The position numbers were made by a program, and so were the translations under genes. From Flavobacterium silvaticum (GTDB lineage: Bacteria > Bacteroidota > Bacteroidia > Flavobacteriales > Flavobacteriaceae): DNA of 64,000 nucleotides. The notes beneath the pieces were generated by a model. It had not been told where the DNA came from. It was given only the letters and a program-made list of their open reading frames with translations, and searched no databases. Below, piece by piece: positions 43,820-52,372 of this stretch (the first letter of the stretch is position 1; every line of letters starts with the position of its first letter). The stretch covers positions 85,712-149,711 of the forward strand of contig NZ_JAAMPU010000097.1 in the NCBI RefSeq assembly GCF_012911565.1. The letters are read 5' to 3'.

Positions 43820-44281
43820 ATGAGAAAAGCCATATTTCCGGGATCTTTCGACCCGATTACGAACGGTCATTACGACATCATCAAACGCGGCATTACATTG
43901 TTCGACGAAATTGTAGTCGCCATTGGCATCAACGCCGAAAAGAAATACATGTTCCCGCTCGAGGTACGCCAGAAATTCATCGAGGAATGTTTCAAAGACG
44001 AGCCGAAAGTAAAGGTGATGACGTATGAAGGCCTGACGATCGATTTATGTAAAAAGGAAAAAGCGCATTTTATCTTGCGCGGGCTTCGCAATCCGGCCGA
44101 TTTTGAATTCGAGAAAGCTATTGCGCACACCAACAGACAGTTGTCCAAAATCGAAACGGTTTTCCTACTGACAGCCGCCAAAACATCGTACATCAGTTCC
44201 AGCATCGTGCGTGATGTCATTAGAAACGGAGGCGATTATACCGGCCTGGTCCCTGATGCCGTAAGAGTAGCACAAAAATGA
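43820..44281 (+). CDS. coaD: Phosphopantetheine adenylyltransferase
   Basis: Transfers AMP to 4'-phosphopantetheine in coenzyme A synthesis. The 153-residue protein has the nucleotidyltransferase motif GSFDPITNGHYDII (about 8-21, with His17) and the second motif TAAKTSYISSSIVRDVI near 120-136. RGLRNPADFEFE is the usual RNxxDFxxE segment. It overlaps the next gene by 4 bp (ATGA). Confidence 0.96.
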   Translation: MRKAIFPGSFDPITNGHYDIIKRGITLFDEIVVAIGINAEKKYMFPLEVRQKFIEECFKDEPKVKVMTYEGLTIDLCKKEKAHFILRGLRNPADFEFEKAIAHTNRQLSKIETVFLLTAAKTSYISSSIVRDVIRNGGDYTGLVPDAVRVAQK

Positions 44282-45996
44282 AAAGGCTTTTCCTGATAGT
44301 ACTCGTCCCGATTTTCGCATCGGCACAAAAACAGGATCTGAGGACTGTTTTTGAAAAAGGCGACGGAAACCAGAGCGCGACCTATGCTGAAACAATCGCT
44401 TTCTACAACAGGCTCGACGAATCGTTCGAAACCGTTTCCATGCAAACCGGATTGCCGACCGATAGCGGAAAACCGTTGCATCTTGTTGTTTTTGATCCGG
44501 ACAAAAAGTTCATCCAGAAAGACAGCCCAAAGACCGTAATCCTGATCAATAATGGAATCCATGCCGGCGAACCCGATGGCATAGATGCGACCATGATGCT
44601 GTTCCGCGATTTGGCTACGGGAAAAATCAAAGCCCCAAAAAATGTCTTGATTGCCGCGATTCCGGTTTACAACATCGGTGGCGCGCTCAACCGAAATTCC
44701 ACCACCCGCGTCAATCAGGACGGCCCGGAAGCTTACGGTTTTAGGGGAAATGCGCGCAATTATGACCTCAATCGCGACTTTATAAAATCGGATACCAAAA
44801 ACACCATTGCCTTTGCCGATTTCTTCCACAAACTCAATCCGGATATTTTTATCGATAACCATGTAAGCGACGGTGCCGATTATCAATATATACTCAGTTA
44901 CGGCATGACGCAGCACAACAAGCTGGGAAAACTGGGCGAGTTTATGACACAGCAATTGTTACCAGCCGTGGTCGCCGATCTCAAAAAGAAAAAAACAGAA
45001 AGCACGCCTTATGTCGATGTTTGGGAAGGAACGCCGGACAGTAAAGGATTCGCCCAGTTCGACGATGCCCCGCGATACAGCACAGGTTATACATCCTTGT
45101 TCAATACGATTGGGTTTATCGTGGAAACGCATATGCTTAAGAAGTTTGCCCCGCGCGTCAAAGCGACGTATGATTTCAATCTTTCGGTCATCGAATTTGC
45201 CGATAAGAATGCTGCTAAAATAAAATCAAGCCGGCTTGAAAGTGAAAAAATGTATGAGGCCGGAAGTCCGTATCCGATAAGCTGGACACTCGATTCCGCA
45301 AAGGTTTCCAAAATAGAATTCCTGGGTTATGAAGGCTCGTACAGGAAAAGCGACGTGACTACAGGTGACCGTCTTTTCTATGACCGGACCAAACCGTATA
45401 AAAAACAGATTCCGTTTTATGGGGAATATAAACCCGTCAAACAAATCGTGGTTCCGCAGGCGTATGTGATTCCGCAGGGCTGGCATAATGCGATATCGGT
45501 TTTATTGGCAAACGACGTAAAGGGAAAGAGAATCCAAAATGACACGGTCATTGAAGTGGAAAGCTACCGCATCGCCGATTATAAAACCGGGACTGAAGCT
45601 TATGAAGGACATTATCCCCACAATAGCACGTCGGTCACCAAATCAATACGCAACGTTAATTTCAATGCAGGCGATTATATTTTTACGACAGACCAGCAAG
45701 CCGTAAAGTATCTGCTCGAAACGTTGGAACCGGAAGCAGGCGACTCGTTCTTCAACTGGAATTTCTTCGATGCGGTATTGCAGCAAAAAGAATGGTATTC
45801 GGATTATGTCTTTGAAGACCTGGCCGCTGAAATCTTACGCAAAAATCCAGCGTTGCAGTCGGAACTCGACCAAAAGAGAAAATCAGACGCTGCTTTCGCC
45901 AAAAATCCCGAAGCGCAATTGTATTGGGTCTATACGCACTCCGTCTATTATGAAAAAGCGCATCTGCAATATCCGGTCTATAGGATCTTAAAGTGA
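44278..45996 (+). CDS. M14-family zinc carboxypeptidase, exported
   Basis: 572 residues with a signal peptide (MKRLFLIVLVPIFASAQ). The zinc motif is NNGIHAGEPDGID (HxxE, about residues 97-100) with the third ligand His in IDNHVSDGADYQY; YDLNRDFIK and GFIVETHMLK (catalytic Glu) complete the M14 signature. It likely trims peptides or peptidoglycan in the periplasm. The C-terminal part (about 330-572) is specific to this bacterial subgroup. It is coupled to coaD by a 4 bp overlap. It converges on the Nudix gene with one base between stop codons. Confidence 0.88.
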   Translation: MKRLFLIVLVPIFASAQKQDLRTVFEKGDGNQSATYAETIAFYNRLDESFETVSMQTGLPTDSGKPLHLVVFDPDKKFIQKDSPKTVILINNGIHAGEPDGIDATMMLFRDLATGKIKAPKNVLIAAIPVYNIGGALNRNSTTRVNQDGPEAYGFRGNARNYDLNRDFIKSDTKNTIAFADFFHKLNPDIFIDNHVSDGADYQYILSYGMTQHNKLGKLGEFMTQQLLPAVVADLKKKKTESTPYVDVWEGTPDSKGFAQFDDAPRYSTGYTSLFNTIGFIVETHMLKKFAPRVKATYDFNLSVIEFADKNAAKIKSSRLESEKMYEAGSPYPISWTLDSAKVSKIEFLGYEGSYRKSDVTTGDRLFYDRTKPYKKQIPFYGEYKPVKQIVVPQAYVIPQGWHNAISVLLANDVKGKRIQNDTVIEVESYRIADYKTGTEAYEGHYPHNSTSVTKSIRNVNFNAGDYIFTTDQQAVKYLLETLEPEAGDSFFNWNFFDAVLQQKEWYSDYVFEDLAAEILRKNPALQSELDQKRKSDAAFAKNPEAQLYWVYTHSVYYEKAHLQYPVYRILK

Positions 45997-45997
45997 T

Positions 45998-46594
45998 TCA
46001 GGTATATTCTTCCTCGAAAAGCAACTTGATGTTTTCATAGGAATTGTCAAGCGCAAGTGGAATTTCGGACGGTTTGAGCCACGCGACTTTCTCGATCCCT
46101 TCTTCCAATTGTGGTTTGAGGAGGCCGCTGTATGAACTTTTCATTTCATACCAATGCGTGATCTTGAGCCTATAGTGCCCGTTGCGTTTGAAGACGTGAT
46201 AGGTTTTGGGCAATTTACGGACGATGGAAAGTTTCTTGACCCCGGTTTCCTCGGTCACTTCGCGCATGGCCGTGTCTTCCATTTCCTCGCCTTTTTCGGT
46301 TCCGCCTTTGGGAAGATCCCATTTGCCGTTGCGGAAAATAAACAGGACTTCGCCTTTGTTATTGTAGACCAATCCACCTCCGGCCTTGCTTACCGGAAGC
46401 TTTGACTTGAGTGCCTTAAGTGCCTCTTTCTCATCTGGATGATAAAGCCATGCCTTTTGCACTTTGTTCGAGAACATACGTGAAATGAGTGCGCCTATGT
46501 CTATTCCGTCGAGCAGGAAAAGTTGAAAATCGGTCTCTTTCCTGATCTCATTCGTCAGGTAAAGTGGCTTGTCGTTCACAAAAACTTTATACAT
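45998..46594 (-). CDS. Nudix hydrolase
   Basis: 198 residues. The Nudix box GGTEKGEEMEDTAMREVTEE is complete (GX5EX7REUXEEXGU) and lies near residue 100-122. The N-terminal 60 residues are an added domain. Substrate is unknown; likely a nucleoside diphosphate derivative. The start at 46594 (MYKVFVND) is inside the -7 box of the divergent pyrE promoter, so the two genes share regulatory sequence. A 7-residue longer start at 46615 is less likely. Confidence 0.9.
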   Translation of the reverse strand: MYKVFVNDKPLYLTNEIRKETDFQLFLLDGIDIGALISRMFSNKVQKAWLYHPDEKEALKALKSKLPVSKAGGGLVYNNKGEVLFIFRNGKWDLPKGGTEKGEEMEDTAMREVTEETGVKKLSIVRKLPKTYHVFKRNGHYRLKITHWYEMKSSYSGLLKPQLEEGIEKVAWLKPSEIPLALDNSYENIKLLFEEEYT

Positions 46595-46597
46595 TTG
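46569..46597 (+). promoter_or_regulatory. Promoter TTG-N18-TACATTTG of pyrE
   Basis: TTG at 46569-46571 and TACATTTG at 46590-46597. Only 4 nt lie between the box and ATG 46602, so pyrE mRNA is predicted leaderless or nearly so. Confidence 0.65.
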
Positions 46598-46601
46598 CAC
46601 T

Positions 46602-47252
46602 ATGATTTTCAACAAAGAAACCGCCGATAAAACCGCCGAGTTGCTATTGCAAATAAATGCAATAAAATTGAATCCTAAAAATCCGTTTACCTGGGCTTCA
46701 GGTTGGAAATCCCCAATTTATTGCGACAACAGAATGACGCTGTCGTTCCCCATAATACGCAATTACATACGGGAGGAATTCGCCAAAAACATTGAGAAAC
46801 AGTTCGGAAAGCCGGATGTGATCGCCGGTGTTGCTACCGGTGCGATCGGGATTGGGATGCTTGTAGCCGAATATATGGGACTGCCTTTCGTATATGTGCG
46901 TCCGGAGCCAAAAAAACACGGCCGCCAGAATCAGGTGGAAGGTTTCCTACAAAAAGGCCAGAACGTGGTCATCGTGGAAGATTTGATCTCTACCGGAAAA
47001 AGCAGCCTCATGGCTGTTGATGCCTTGCGCGAAGCCGGTGCGACAGTCAAGGGAATGGTCGCGATTTTTACCTACGGATTCCCATTGGCGCAGCAAAATT
47101 TCAAACAGGCAAACGTTGACCTGATTACGCTCAGCGATTACGATCATTTGCTCGAGCTGGCACTCCAGAAAAAATATATTTCAGAAAAAGAACTGGCGAC
47201 CCTTGCCCAATGGAACGAGAATCCGTCGGAATGGGAAGTGGCCGCAAATTAA
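46602..47252 (+). CDS. pyrE: Orotate phosphoribosyltransferase
   Basis: Makes orotidine 5'-phosphate from orotate and PRPP in pyrimidine synthesis. The 216-residue protein starts MIFNKETADKTAELLLQINA, typical for flavobacteria. WASGWKSPIYCDNR, YVRPEPKKHGRQNQVEG and the PRPP motif VVIVEDLISTGKSS are present. ATG 46602 is only 4 nt from the promoter box; earlier starts at 46569 would lie in the promoter. The next gene starts 4 nt after its stop. Confidence 0.96.
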   Translation: MIFNKETADKTAELLLQINAIKLNPKNPFTWASGWKSPIYCDNRMTLSFPIIRNYIREEFAKNIEKQFGKPDVIAGVATGAIGIGMLVAEYMGLPFVYVRPEPKKHGRQNQVEGFLQKGQNVVIVEDLISTGKSSLMAVDALREAGATVKGMVAIFTYGFPLAQQNFKQANVDLITLSDYDHLLELALQKKYISEKELATLAQWNENPSEWEVAAN

Positions 47253-47256
47253 TTAT

Positions 47257-47649
47257 ATGAATTTAGAAAGTCCAAAGGTTTCGGTCGCAAAACCTGCCTC
47301 ATATATATTTGAACAACTGATCAAAGTCGAGAACTTCGAGAAGCTGATGCCGGAATCGATCGCCAAATTCGAAGTGACGGCGCCTGATGCTTTTATCTTC
47401 GGCCTCAAAGGAATGCCCGAGATCAAACTGAAACTCAAAGAACAGCAACCCAACACCCGGGTTTTGCTTGGGGCGGCTTCTGACAAATTGCCTTTCAGCC
47501 TTGAAGCGAAAATAGATGAGACTTCGGCCGGTTCAAGTGACGTGCAACTTTTCTTTGAAGGCGAATTCAATGCGATGATGGCCATGATGATCAAAGGACC
47601 TATTTCAAAATTCCTTGAAACGCTGGCGGCAAACATGCACAAACTCTGA
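47257..47649 (+). CDS. SRPBCC-fold protein
   Basis: 130 residues beginning MNLESPKVSVAKPASYIFEQL, with the pattern of START/SRPBCC lipid- or ligand-binding proteins: a first strand, helices (IFEQLIKVENFEKLMP), then strands and a long C-terminal helix (MMAMMIKGPISKFLETLAANMHKL). No catalytic residues are recognised. It is in an operon with pyrE (4 nt gap), as in other flavobacteria, but the link to pyrimidine synthesis is unclear. Confidence 0.85.
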   Translation: MNLESPKVSVAKPASYIFEQLIKVENFEKLMPESIAKFEVTAPDAFIFGLKGMPEIKLKLKEQQPNTRVLLGAASDKLPFSLEAKIDETSAGSSDVQLFFEGEFNAMMAMMIKGPISKFLETLAANMHKL

Positions 47650-47670
47650 ATTGACACTATACCATATCCA

Positions 47671-47702
47671 AAACCTTTCACTTACACTGAAAGGTTTTTT
47701 TA
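47671..47702 (+). terminator. Terminator of the pyrE operon
   Basis: Perfect 10 bp stem AAACCTTTCA/TGAAAGGTTT, loop CTTACAC, then T-run. Confidence 0.88.
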
Positions 47703-47713
47703 TTCAAAGGCTG

Positions 47714-47773
47714 TTACGCAATTTCGTGTTACGCAAAATAAGGTAACACAAAATTACGTAACACAAAATCCTG
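47714..47773 (+). repeat. Four 15 bp direct repeats upstream of the phytochrome operon
   Basis: TTACGCAATTTCGTG, TTACGCAAAATAAGG, TAACACAAAATTACG and TAACACAAAATCCTG in exact 15 bp phase. The array ends 29 nt before the -33 element of the operon promoter. This is a typical position for an activator site. Confidence 0.75.
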
Positions 47774-47802
47774 AAGCTATTGCCAAATTAATGTTGCGGG
47801 AA

Positions 47803-47833
47803 TTTGAATTGTGGTACGGATAGCCTATATTTA
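47803..47833 (+). promoter_or_regulatory. Promoter TTTG-N19-TATATTTA of the phytochrome operon
   Basis: TTTG at 47803-47806, an exact 19 nt spacer and TATATTTA at 47826-47833 (last base A instead of G), 24 nt before ATG 47858. Confidence 0.6.
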
Positions 47834-47857
47834 CGTATGTCCCCTAAAATTTAAATT

Positions 47858-48298
47858 ATGGATCATAATAATGAGTACACGGTTTTTTATGCAGATGACG
47901 ATCCCGAAGATTTGGATTTTTTCTGTGAAGTCACCGACAGCCTTGCCAAAGACGTGTCGGTAGTCACACATGAAAACGGCGAAAAACTTTTGGCTGCCCT
48001 CGATAATCCCCCGCCCCAGCCTGTGGTTGTTTTTCTCGATTTAAATATGCCCGGTTTTAATGGGTTCGAAGTTTTGAAACGCGTCCGAAGCAACGAAGCT
48101 TTCAGTAATTTGCCGGTTGTCATATTCAGTACCTCAAGCGACGAGGCTTCCATAGAAAGAAGCCGTGAGCTTGGAGCCAATTTTTATGTAACGAAATCTT
48201 CCCATTTCCCTACGCTCAAAAAATCGATCGAGCATACGCTCAACATAGACTGGTCTTCTTTTAAACCCAACCCTGAAAATTTCGTTTACGCCGCCTGA
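47858..48298 (+). CDS. Rcp1-type response regulator of the phytochrome
   Basis: 146 residues, receiver domain only. Acidic pocket DDDPED (13-18), phospho-acceptor Asp61 in VFLDLNMPG, switch Ser/Thr in IFSTSS and Lys113 in YVTKSS. It is the first gene of a three-gene unit with heme oxygenase and bacteriophytochrome (4 nt to the next gene), so it is the likely phosphoryl acceptor of BphP. It has no output domain, so signalling must continue through another partner. Confidence 0.93.
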   Translation: MDHNNEYTVFYADDDPEDLDFFCEVTDSLAKDVSVVTHENGEKLLAALDNPPPQPVVVFLDLNMPGFNGFEVLKRVRSNEAFSNLPVVIFSTSSDEASIERSRELGANFYVTKSSHFPTLKKSIEHTLNIDWSSFKPNPENFVYAA

Positions 48299-48302
48299 TT
48301 TT

Positions 48303-48905
48303 ATGAATAGTACTGAAACGATGGCTTCGGCCGGACAATTTTTTTTACAATCACTCAGAAGCCAGACTTCCGATTCACATAAAAAACTGGATTCTCTTCC
48401 TGCTTCCGCGGTTTTGATGACAGCCGAACTTACCTCAGAAGCTTACACGCGGTATCTTCAATTGATGTATCCGGTTATAAAATGGGCCGAAGAGCAAGCC
48501 TATTCGCATCTTCCCCAAAACATAGAACTTCCGGGACAATTCAAAAGACATAAGCTGATTCTGAAAGACCTTGATTTTCTCAGATCGAAACCAATCCAAA
48601 CACATTTTACTGGTTTTGAAACGACATCCGTTGCGGAATCATTCGGTGTTGCTTACGTTATTGAAGGCTCGTCGCTTGGCGGCGTTTACATTGCCAAAAA
48701 TGTAAAATCTGTTTTGGGATATGATGAAAACGGCGGACTTTCCTTTCTTATCGGAAACGGCAATACGACCGGAAGCAACTGGAAATCGTTCCTCAATTCG
48801 CTTACCGGCTTTGCTGTCGAAAACGACTCGCAGGGTGAAATCATAAAAACGGCAACGCGAACATTTGAAGCCATCTACCACCATTTATCAGGCTTCGCTG
48901 AATGA
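48303..48905 (+). CDS. bphO: Heme oxygenase (biliverdin-producing), BphO-like
   Basis: 200 residues, all helical. The proximal heme ligand is His26 in TSDSHKKLDSLP, and the distal helix holds YVIEGSSLGGVYIAKNV with the GxxxG-type glycines. It opens heme to biliverdin, the chromophore of the phytochrome encoded directly downstream. The two genes overlap by 4 bp. The pairing and order match bacteriophytochrome operons in other bacteria. Confidence 0.92.
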   Translation: MNSTETMASAGQFFLQSLRSQTSDSHKKLDSLPASAVLMTAELTSEAYTRYLQLMYPVIKWAEEQAYSHLPQNIELPGQFKRHKLILKDLDFLRSKPIQTHFTGFETTSVAESFGVAYVIEGSSLGGVYIAKNVKSVLGYDENGGLSFLIGNGNTTGSNWKSFLNSLTGFAVENDSQGEIIKTATRTFEAIYHHLSGFAE

Positions 48906-51166
48906 TGCGCGATATCGTCAACCGTGACCTGGTCAACCTCGACAACTGTGAGAATGAGCCCATACATATTCCGGGAAGCATACAGCCTCACGGTTTTCTG
49001 CTTGCGTTCGACACTGCATTTACAATAGTTTTTGCAAGTTCCAATATTGAAACCTATTTGTCCATAGAACCGGGAAAAATTCTCGGTAAGAAATTTTCTG
49101 CTGTATTCGGCGAATCCATTGAGCGAAATTTGCAGCTGTATTCGGAAGGACTTTCGGAGACTGATTTAGCCCCGTTTAAAGTGAATCTGGACGGAAACCC
49201 TTTTGAATGCACCGTGCATCACAATGGCAGTTTCCTGATTTTGGAAGCTGAACCAGAAGCGGTATCAGATTCGGAATCATTGAACTTTTACCGTCAGACT
49301 ACTGGTTTTCTTGCCAATATGAGTGACAGTTTCACGCTCAGGGATTTGTGTCAGCATGTCGCGAATACGACACGGGAAATTACAGGTTATGACCGCGTGA
49401 TGATCTACCGTTTCGACAAGGATAACAATGGGGAAGTTTTTGCCGAAAGCCATATAGAAGGCATCGAGCCGTTCCTTGGGTTGCATTATCCGCATACCGA
49501 CATTCCGAGGCAGGCACGTGAATTATATCTGCAGAATTTATTACGGCTTATTGTCGATATGGATTACACGCCGGTTCCGATTCTTACCCTGGCCGATTCC
49601 GCAACGAATAAAAGCCTCGATTTAAGTCTTTCCGTCTTGAGAAGTACCTCGCCTATCCATGTTCAGTATCTTCAGAATATGGGCGTTGAAGCAACCTTAA
49701 CCGTATCGTTAATCCACAAGGGAAAATTATGGGGACTGATAGCCTGCCATCATTATTCCGCCCTGAACCTGTCACCCCAAAAAAGAATTGCCGCAAAACT
49801 CCAGGGACAATTCCTGACCTCACAAATAGATGTGCGCCAGCTCAATGAAGAATATGATTTGGCGCGCAAATGCAACTCAGATGTCGAAACCCTGAATGCC
49901 TTGCCTCTTGTTCCCAAAGCGGAATCGATTGCCCAAATCATCGTACAGCCTGAGTTATTGTCACTTTGCAATGCCGGCGGCGTCAGTATTTGTTTCGGAA
50001 ACGAATTGTATACCAACGGCGATGTCCCAAATGCGGAAATGATACGGAAATTATCGAAAGCCTTGTTTCAAAAATCCAATGGTTCAGGATTTACTACAGA
50101 TCGCATCCTGACAGATTTGCCGGAACTTGATTTTGATTGCGAGAAAATTTCGGGACTAAATTACCAGTCACTCGGTTTAGCGGAAAACTACAATATCATC
50201 TGGTATCGACCGGAAACCATATCTGAAGTGCATTGGGCCGGCGATCCGTCAAAGGCGATAGAAAAAGACACGAACGGATTGTCACCCCGAAAATCATTTG
50301 AATTGTGGCAGGAATTCGTCAAATGCCAAAGCCTTCCGTGGCGCACACCCGAACTCAATGCTGCAGCAAATTACGGTCATGCCTTACAGCGCCATATGAA
50401 CCTGATTTTATTATCGGAAGAAGGAAAGCGCAACCTTGAACTCAACGAAACACTCAAGGAAGCCAACTCGGAACTCGAAAACATCAATTGGATCAGTACG
50501 CACGATTTACAGGAACCACTGCGGAAGATCCAACTTATGGCTTCACGCCTGTTGAGCAAGGAGGAAGAGCAATTGTCAAAAGGCGTCGTCCAGTCATTGA
50601 TGCGAATGAACGATTCCGCCGGAAGAATGCAAGCGTTGCTCATTGACATCCTCAAATACACACGGATCCGCCATACCAAAGCCATTGAGGAACGTGTCGA
50701 CCTGAATGTATTATTACAGTCTGTCGAAGCGGACGTACAGGATCACCGCAATGAAAGAATGCTGCATATTACCATAAAAGAACTTCCGGTTATTATGGGT
50801 ATTCCGTTTTTAATCAACCAATTGTTCTCCAATCTGTTTTCGAATTCAATCAAATATTCCAAAACTGAAGGCGCTATTTCTATTGAGGTTTGGGCAGATG
50901 AAAAACCTGTCGGATTTCCGGATTTACCAAAGTCTGAAAATCTGTATCACCTGATTCATTACAAAGACAACGGAATTGGTTTCGAGCCCCAGTTCTCAGA
51001 AAGCATCTTCAATATATTCACCAGGCTGCACGGACAGTCCGAATACAAAGGCTCAGGTGTGGGATTGGCCTTGTGCAAGAAAATCATGCAGACTCACAAA
51101 GGCCATATCAAAGCCACGGGCAAGCTGGGTGAAGGCGCTGAATTTTTCCTGTATTTTCCGGTGTGA
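48902..51166 (+). CDS. bphP: Bacteriophytochrome histidine kinase
   Basis: A red/far-red light sensor of 754 residues. Cys16 in DNCENEPIHIPGSIQPHG is the biliverdin-binding cysteine, in the PAS domain (about 15-120). The GAF domain (about 140-310) has YPHTDIPRQAR with Asp200, and chromophore-pocket His253 (SPIH) and His283/284 (ACHH). The PHY domain (about 330-500) carries the tongue motif SPRKSF at 461-466. The kinase has His534 in STHDLQEPLRK, with N-box NLFSNSIKYSK and G-boxes KDNGIGF and GSGVGLALCKK. All residues for a functional photoreceptor kinase are present. The usual PxSDIP is HTDIP here. The gene abuts convergent birA. Confidence 0.96.
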   Translation: MMRDIVNRDLVNLDNCENEPIHIPGSIQPHGFLLAFDTAFTIVFASSNIETYLSIEPGKILGKKFSAVFGESIERNLQLYSEGLSETDLAPFKVNLDGNPFECTVHHNGSFLILEAEPEAVSDSESLNFYRQTTGFLANMSDSFTLRDLCQHVANTTREITGYDRVMIYRFDKDNNGEVFAESHIEGIEPFLGLHYPHTDIPRQARELYLQNLLRLIVDMDYTPVPILTLADSATNKSLDLSLSVLRSTSPIHVQYLQNMGVEATLTVSLIHKGKLWGLIACHHYSALNLSPQKRIAAKLQGQFLTSQIDVRQLNEEYDLARKCNSDVETLNALPLVPKAESIAQIIVQPELLSLCNAGGVSICFGNELYTNGDVPNAEMIRKLSKALFQKSNGSGFTTDRILTDLPELDFDCEKISGLNYQSLGLAENYNIIWYRPETISEVHWAGDPSKAIEKDTNGLSPRKSFELWQEFVKCQSLPWRTPELNAAANYGHALQRHMNLILLSEEGKRNLELNETLKEANSELENINWISTHDLQEPLRKIQLMASRLLSKEEEQLSKGVVQSLMRMNDSAGRMQALLIDILKYTRIRHTKAIEERVDLNVLLQSVEADVQDHRNERMLHITIKELPVIMGIPFLINQLFSNLFSNSIKYSKTEGAISIEVWADEKPVGFPDLPKSENLYHLIHYKDNGIGFEPQFSESIFNIFTRLHGQSEYKGSGVGLALCKKIMQTHKGHIKATGKLGEGAEFFLYFPV

Positions 51167-51892
51167 TCAAAAAAGCATCTTTATTTCTTTGATACCGAAC
51201 TCGCGGAATGTCCCCTCTTCCAGTTCCAGTTTCAATTTGCCGTTTTGCAGCACTTCTGTTATGATTGCGTTGAATCTGATTCCATCAGGCGTTTCATAAA
51301 CAGCAGGCTTTTGGGCGCAAAATAGAAGTTTATGGTAGTCGTTCCACAATTGTTCTTTGGTGTTTCTTAACTCAGAAATCTTAGATTCGAGATCGGCGAC
51401 CAGAGATTCCAGCAGTTCTTCCCGATTGAATTCACGCCCTGACTGCATCATAAGCGAACTGGCCTGCGGAAGATTTTCAAAATCCGTCTGGTTGACGTTG
51501 ATCCCGATTCCGATAACAGACCAGATACTGCCATCTGTCCGGAAAATCGATTCTATGAGTATGCCACCGATTTTCTTTCGTCCTGACATTATGTCGTTAG
51601 GCCATTTGATCGAAAGATCAGATATGGCATTTTTTTGAAGTGTTTCCACTATCGAAACGGCCACTGCTACATTGAGGCCGAACAAATAATCTACATGAGC
51701 AACATCGGATACAAAAACACTGAATGTGAGGTTTTTACCGGATTCGACTTTCCAAATCGCCCCCATTTGCCCACGTCCCGCGGTTTGGTTTTCTGCGGAA
51801 ACCACAGTGAAATTTTCGATTTTCCCAGCTTTGAGCAGGTCTTTGAGATAATCGTTGGTAGAAGCGGTGGCATCCAGTTTGATGTGCGGCAT
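51167..51892 (-). CDS. birA: Biotin--[acetyl-CoA-carboxylase] ligase
   Basis: Attaches biotin to its carrier protein through biotinyl-AMP. The 241-residue protein lacks an N-terminal DNA-binding domain, so it is the non-repressor type. The motif AGRGQMGAIWKVESGKNL (biotin/ATP loop) near 55-72, SIKWPNDIMSGRKKIGGIL and GIGINVNQTDF are conserved. It is divergent from rsfS, and its stop codon is directly adjacent to that of bphP. Confidence 0.95.
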   Translation of the reverse strand: MPHIKLDATASTNDYLKDLLKAGKIENFTVVSAENQTAGRGQMGAIWKVESGKNLTFSVFVSDVAHVDYLFGLNVAVAVSIVETLQKNAISDLSIKWPNDIMSGRKKIGGILIESIFRTDGSIWSVIGIGINVNQTDFENLPQASSLMMQSGREFNREELLESLVADLESKISELRNTKEQLWNDYHKLLFCAQKPAVYETPDGIRFNAIITEVLQNGKLKLELEEGTFREFGIKEIKMLF

Positions 51893-51953
51893 CGGCTTTG
51901 AAAATTACGGCTTTAATCTTTTGTTAAGCCACCAAATTAAAGACAAAAAATGG

Positions 51954-51961
51954 TAACTTTG
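51954..51961 (+). promoter_or_regulatory. -7 element TAACTTTG of rsfS
   Basis: Full TAnnTTTG match 22 nt before ATG 51984. No clear -33 at 19 nt. Confidence 0.5.
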
Positions 51962-51983
51962 CGAACTTATACAAATTTCATAA

Positions 51984-52355
51984 ATGGCGAAAAAGACAGT
52001 TAACAACGATATCCTTCTTGCAAATATCATCAAAGGAATTGAAGAGGTCAAAGGCAATGATATCGACATCCTCGATCTTAGGGAAATTGATAATTCAGCC
52101 TGTGATTATTTTATCATCTGCAACGGGAATTCAAACACTCAGGTCAACGCCATCGTAAGTTCTGTCCAGAAAACGGTATCGAAAGAATTGAAAGACAAAC
52201 CGTGGCATGTAGAAGGAGCCGAAAACGGAGAATGGGTGCTCATGGATTACGTAAATATCGTGGTCCATATCTTCCAGAAGCACATCCGTGAATTCTACAA
52301 CATCGAAAGTCTTTGGGGCGATGCCAAAATCACCAGTATCCAGAACAAATATTAA
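51984..52355 (+). CDS. rsfS: Ribosomal silencing factor RsfS
   Basis: Binds ribosomal protein L14 and blocks subunit joining when nutrients are low. The 123-residue protein has the RsfS fold: DIDILDLREIDNSACDYFIICNGNSNTQV, KPWHVEGAENGEWVLMDYVNIVVHIF and REFYNIESLWGDA, all family signatures. It precedes ftsH by 17 nt, a conserved flavobacterial pair. Confidence 0.96.
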   Translation: MAKKTVNNDILLANIIKGIEEVKGNDIDILDLREIDNSACDYFIICNGNSNTQVNAIVSSVQKTVSKELKDKPWHVEGAENGEWVLMDYVNIVVHIFQKHIREFYNIESLWGDAKITSIQNKY

Positions 52356-52372
52356 TTCCCTTTACAAGCTAA

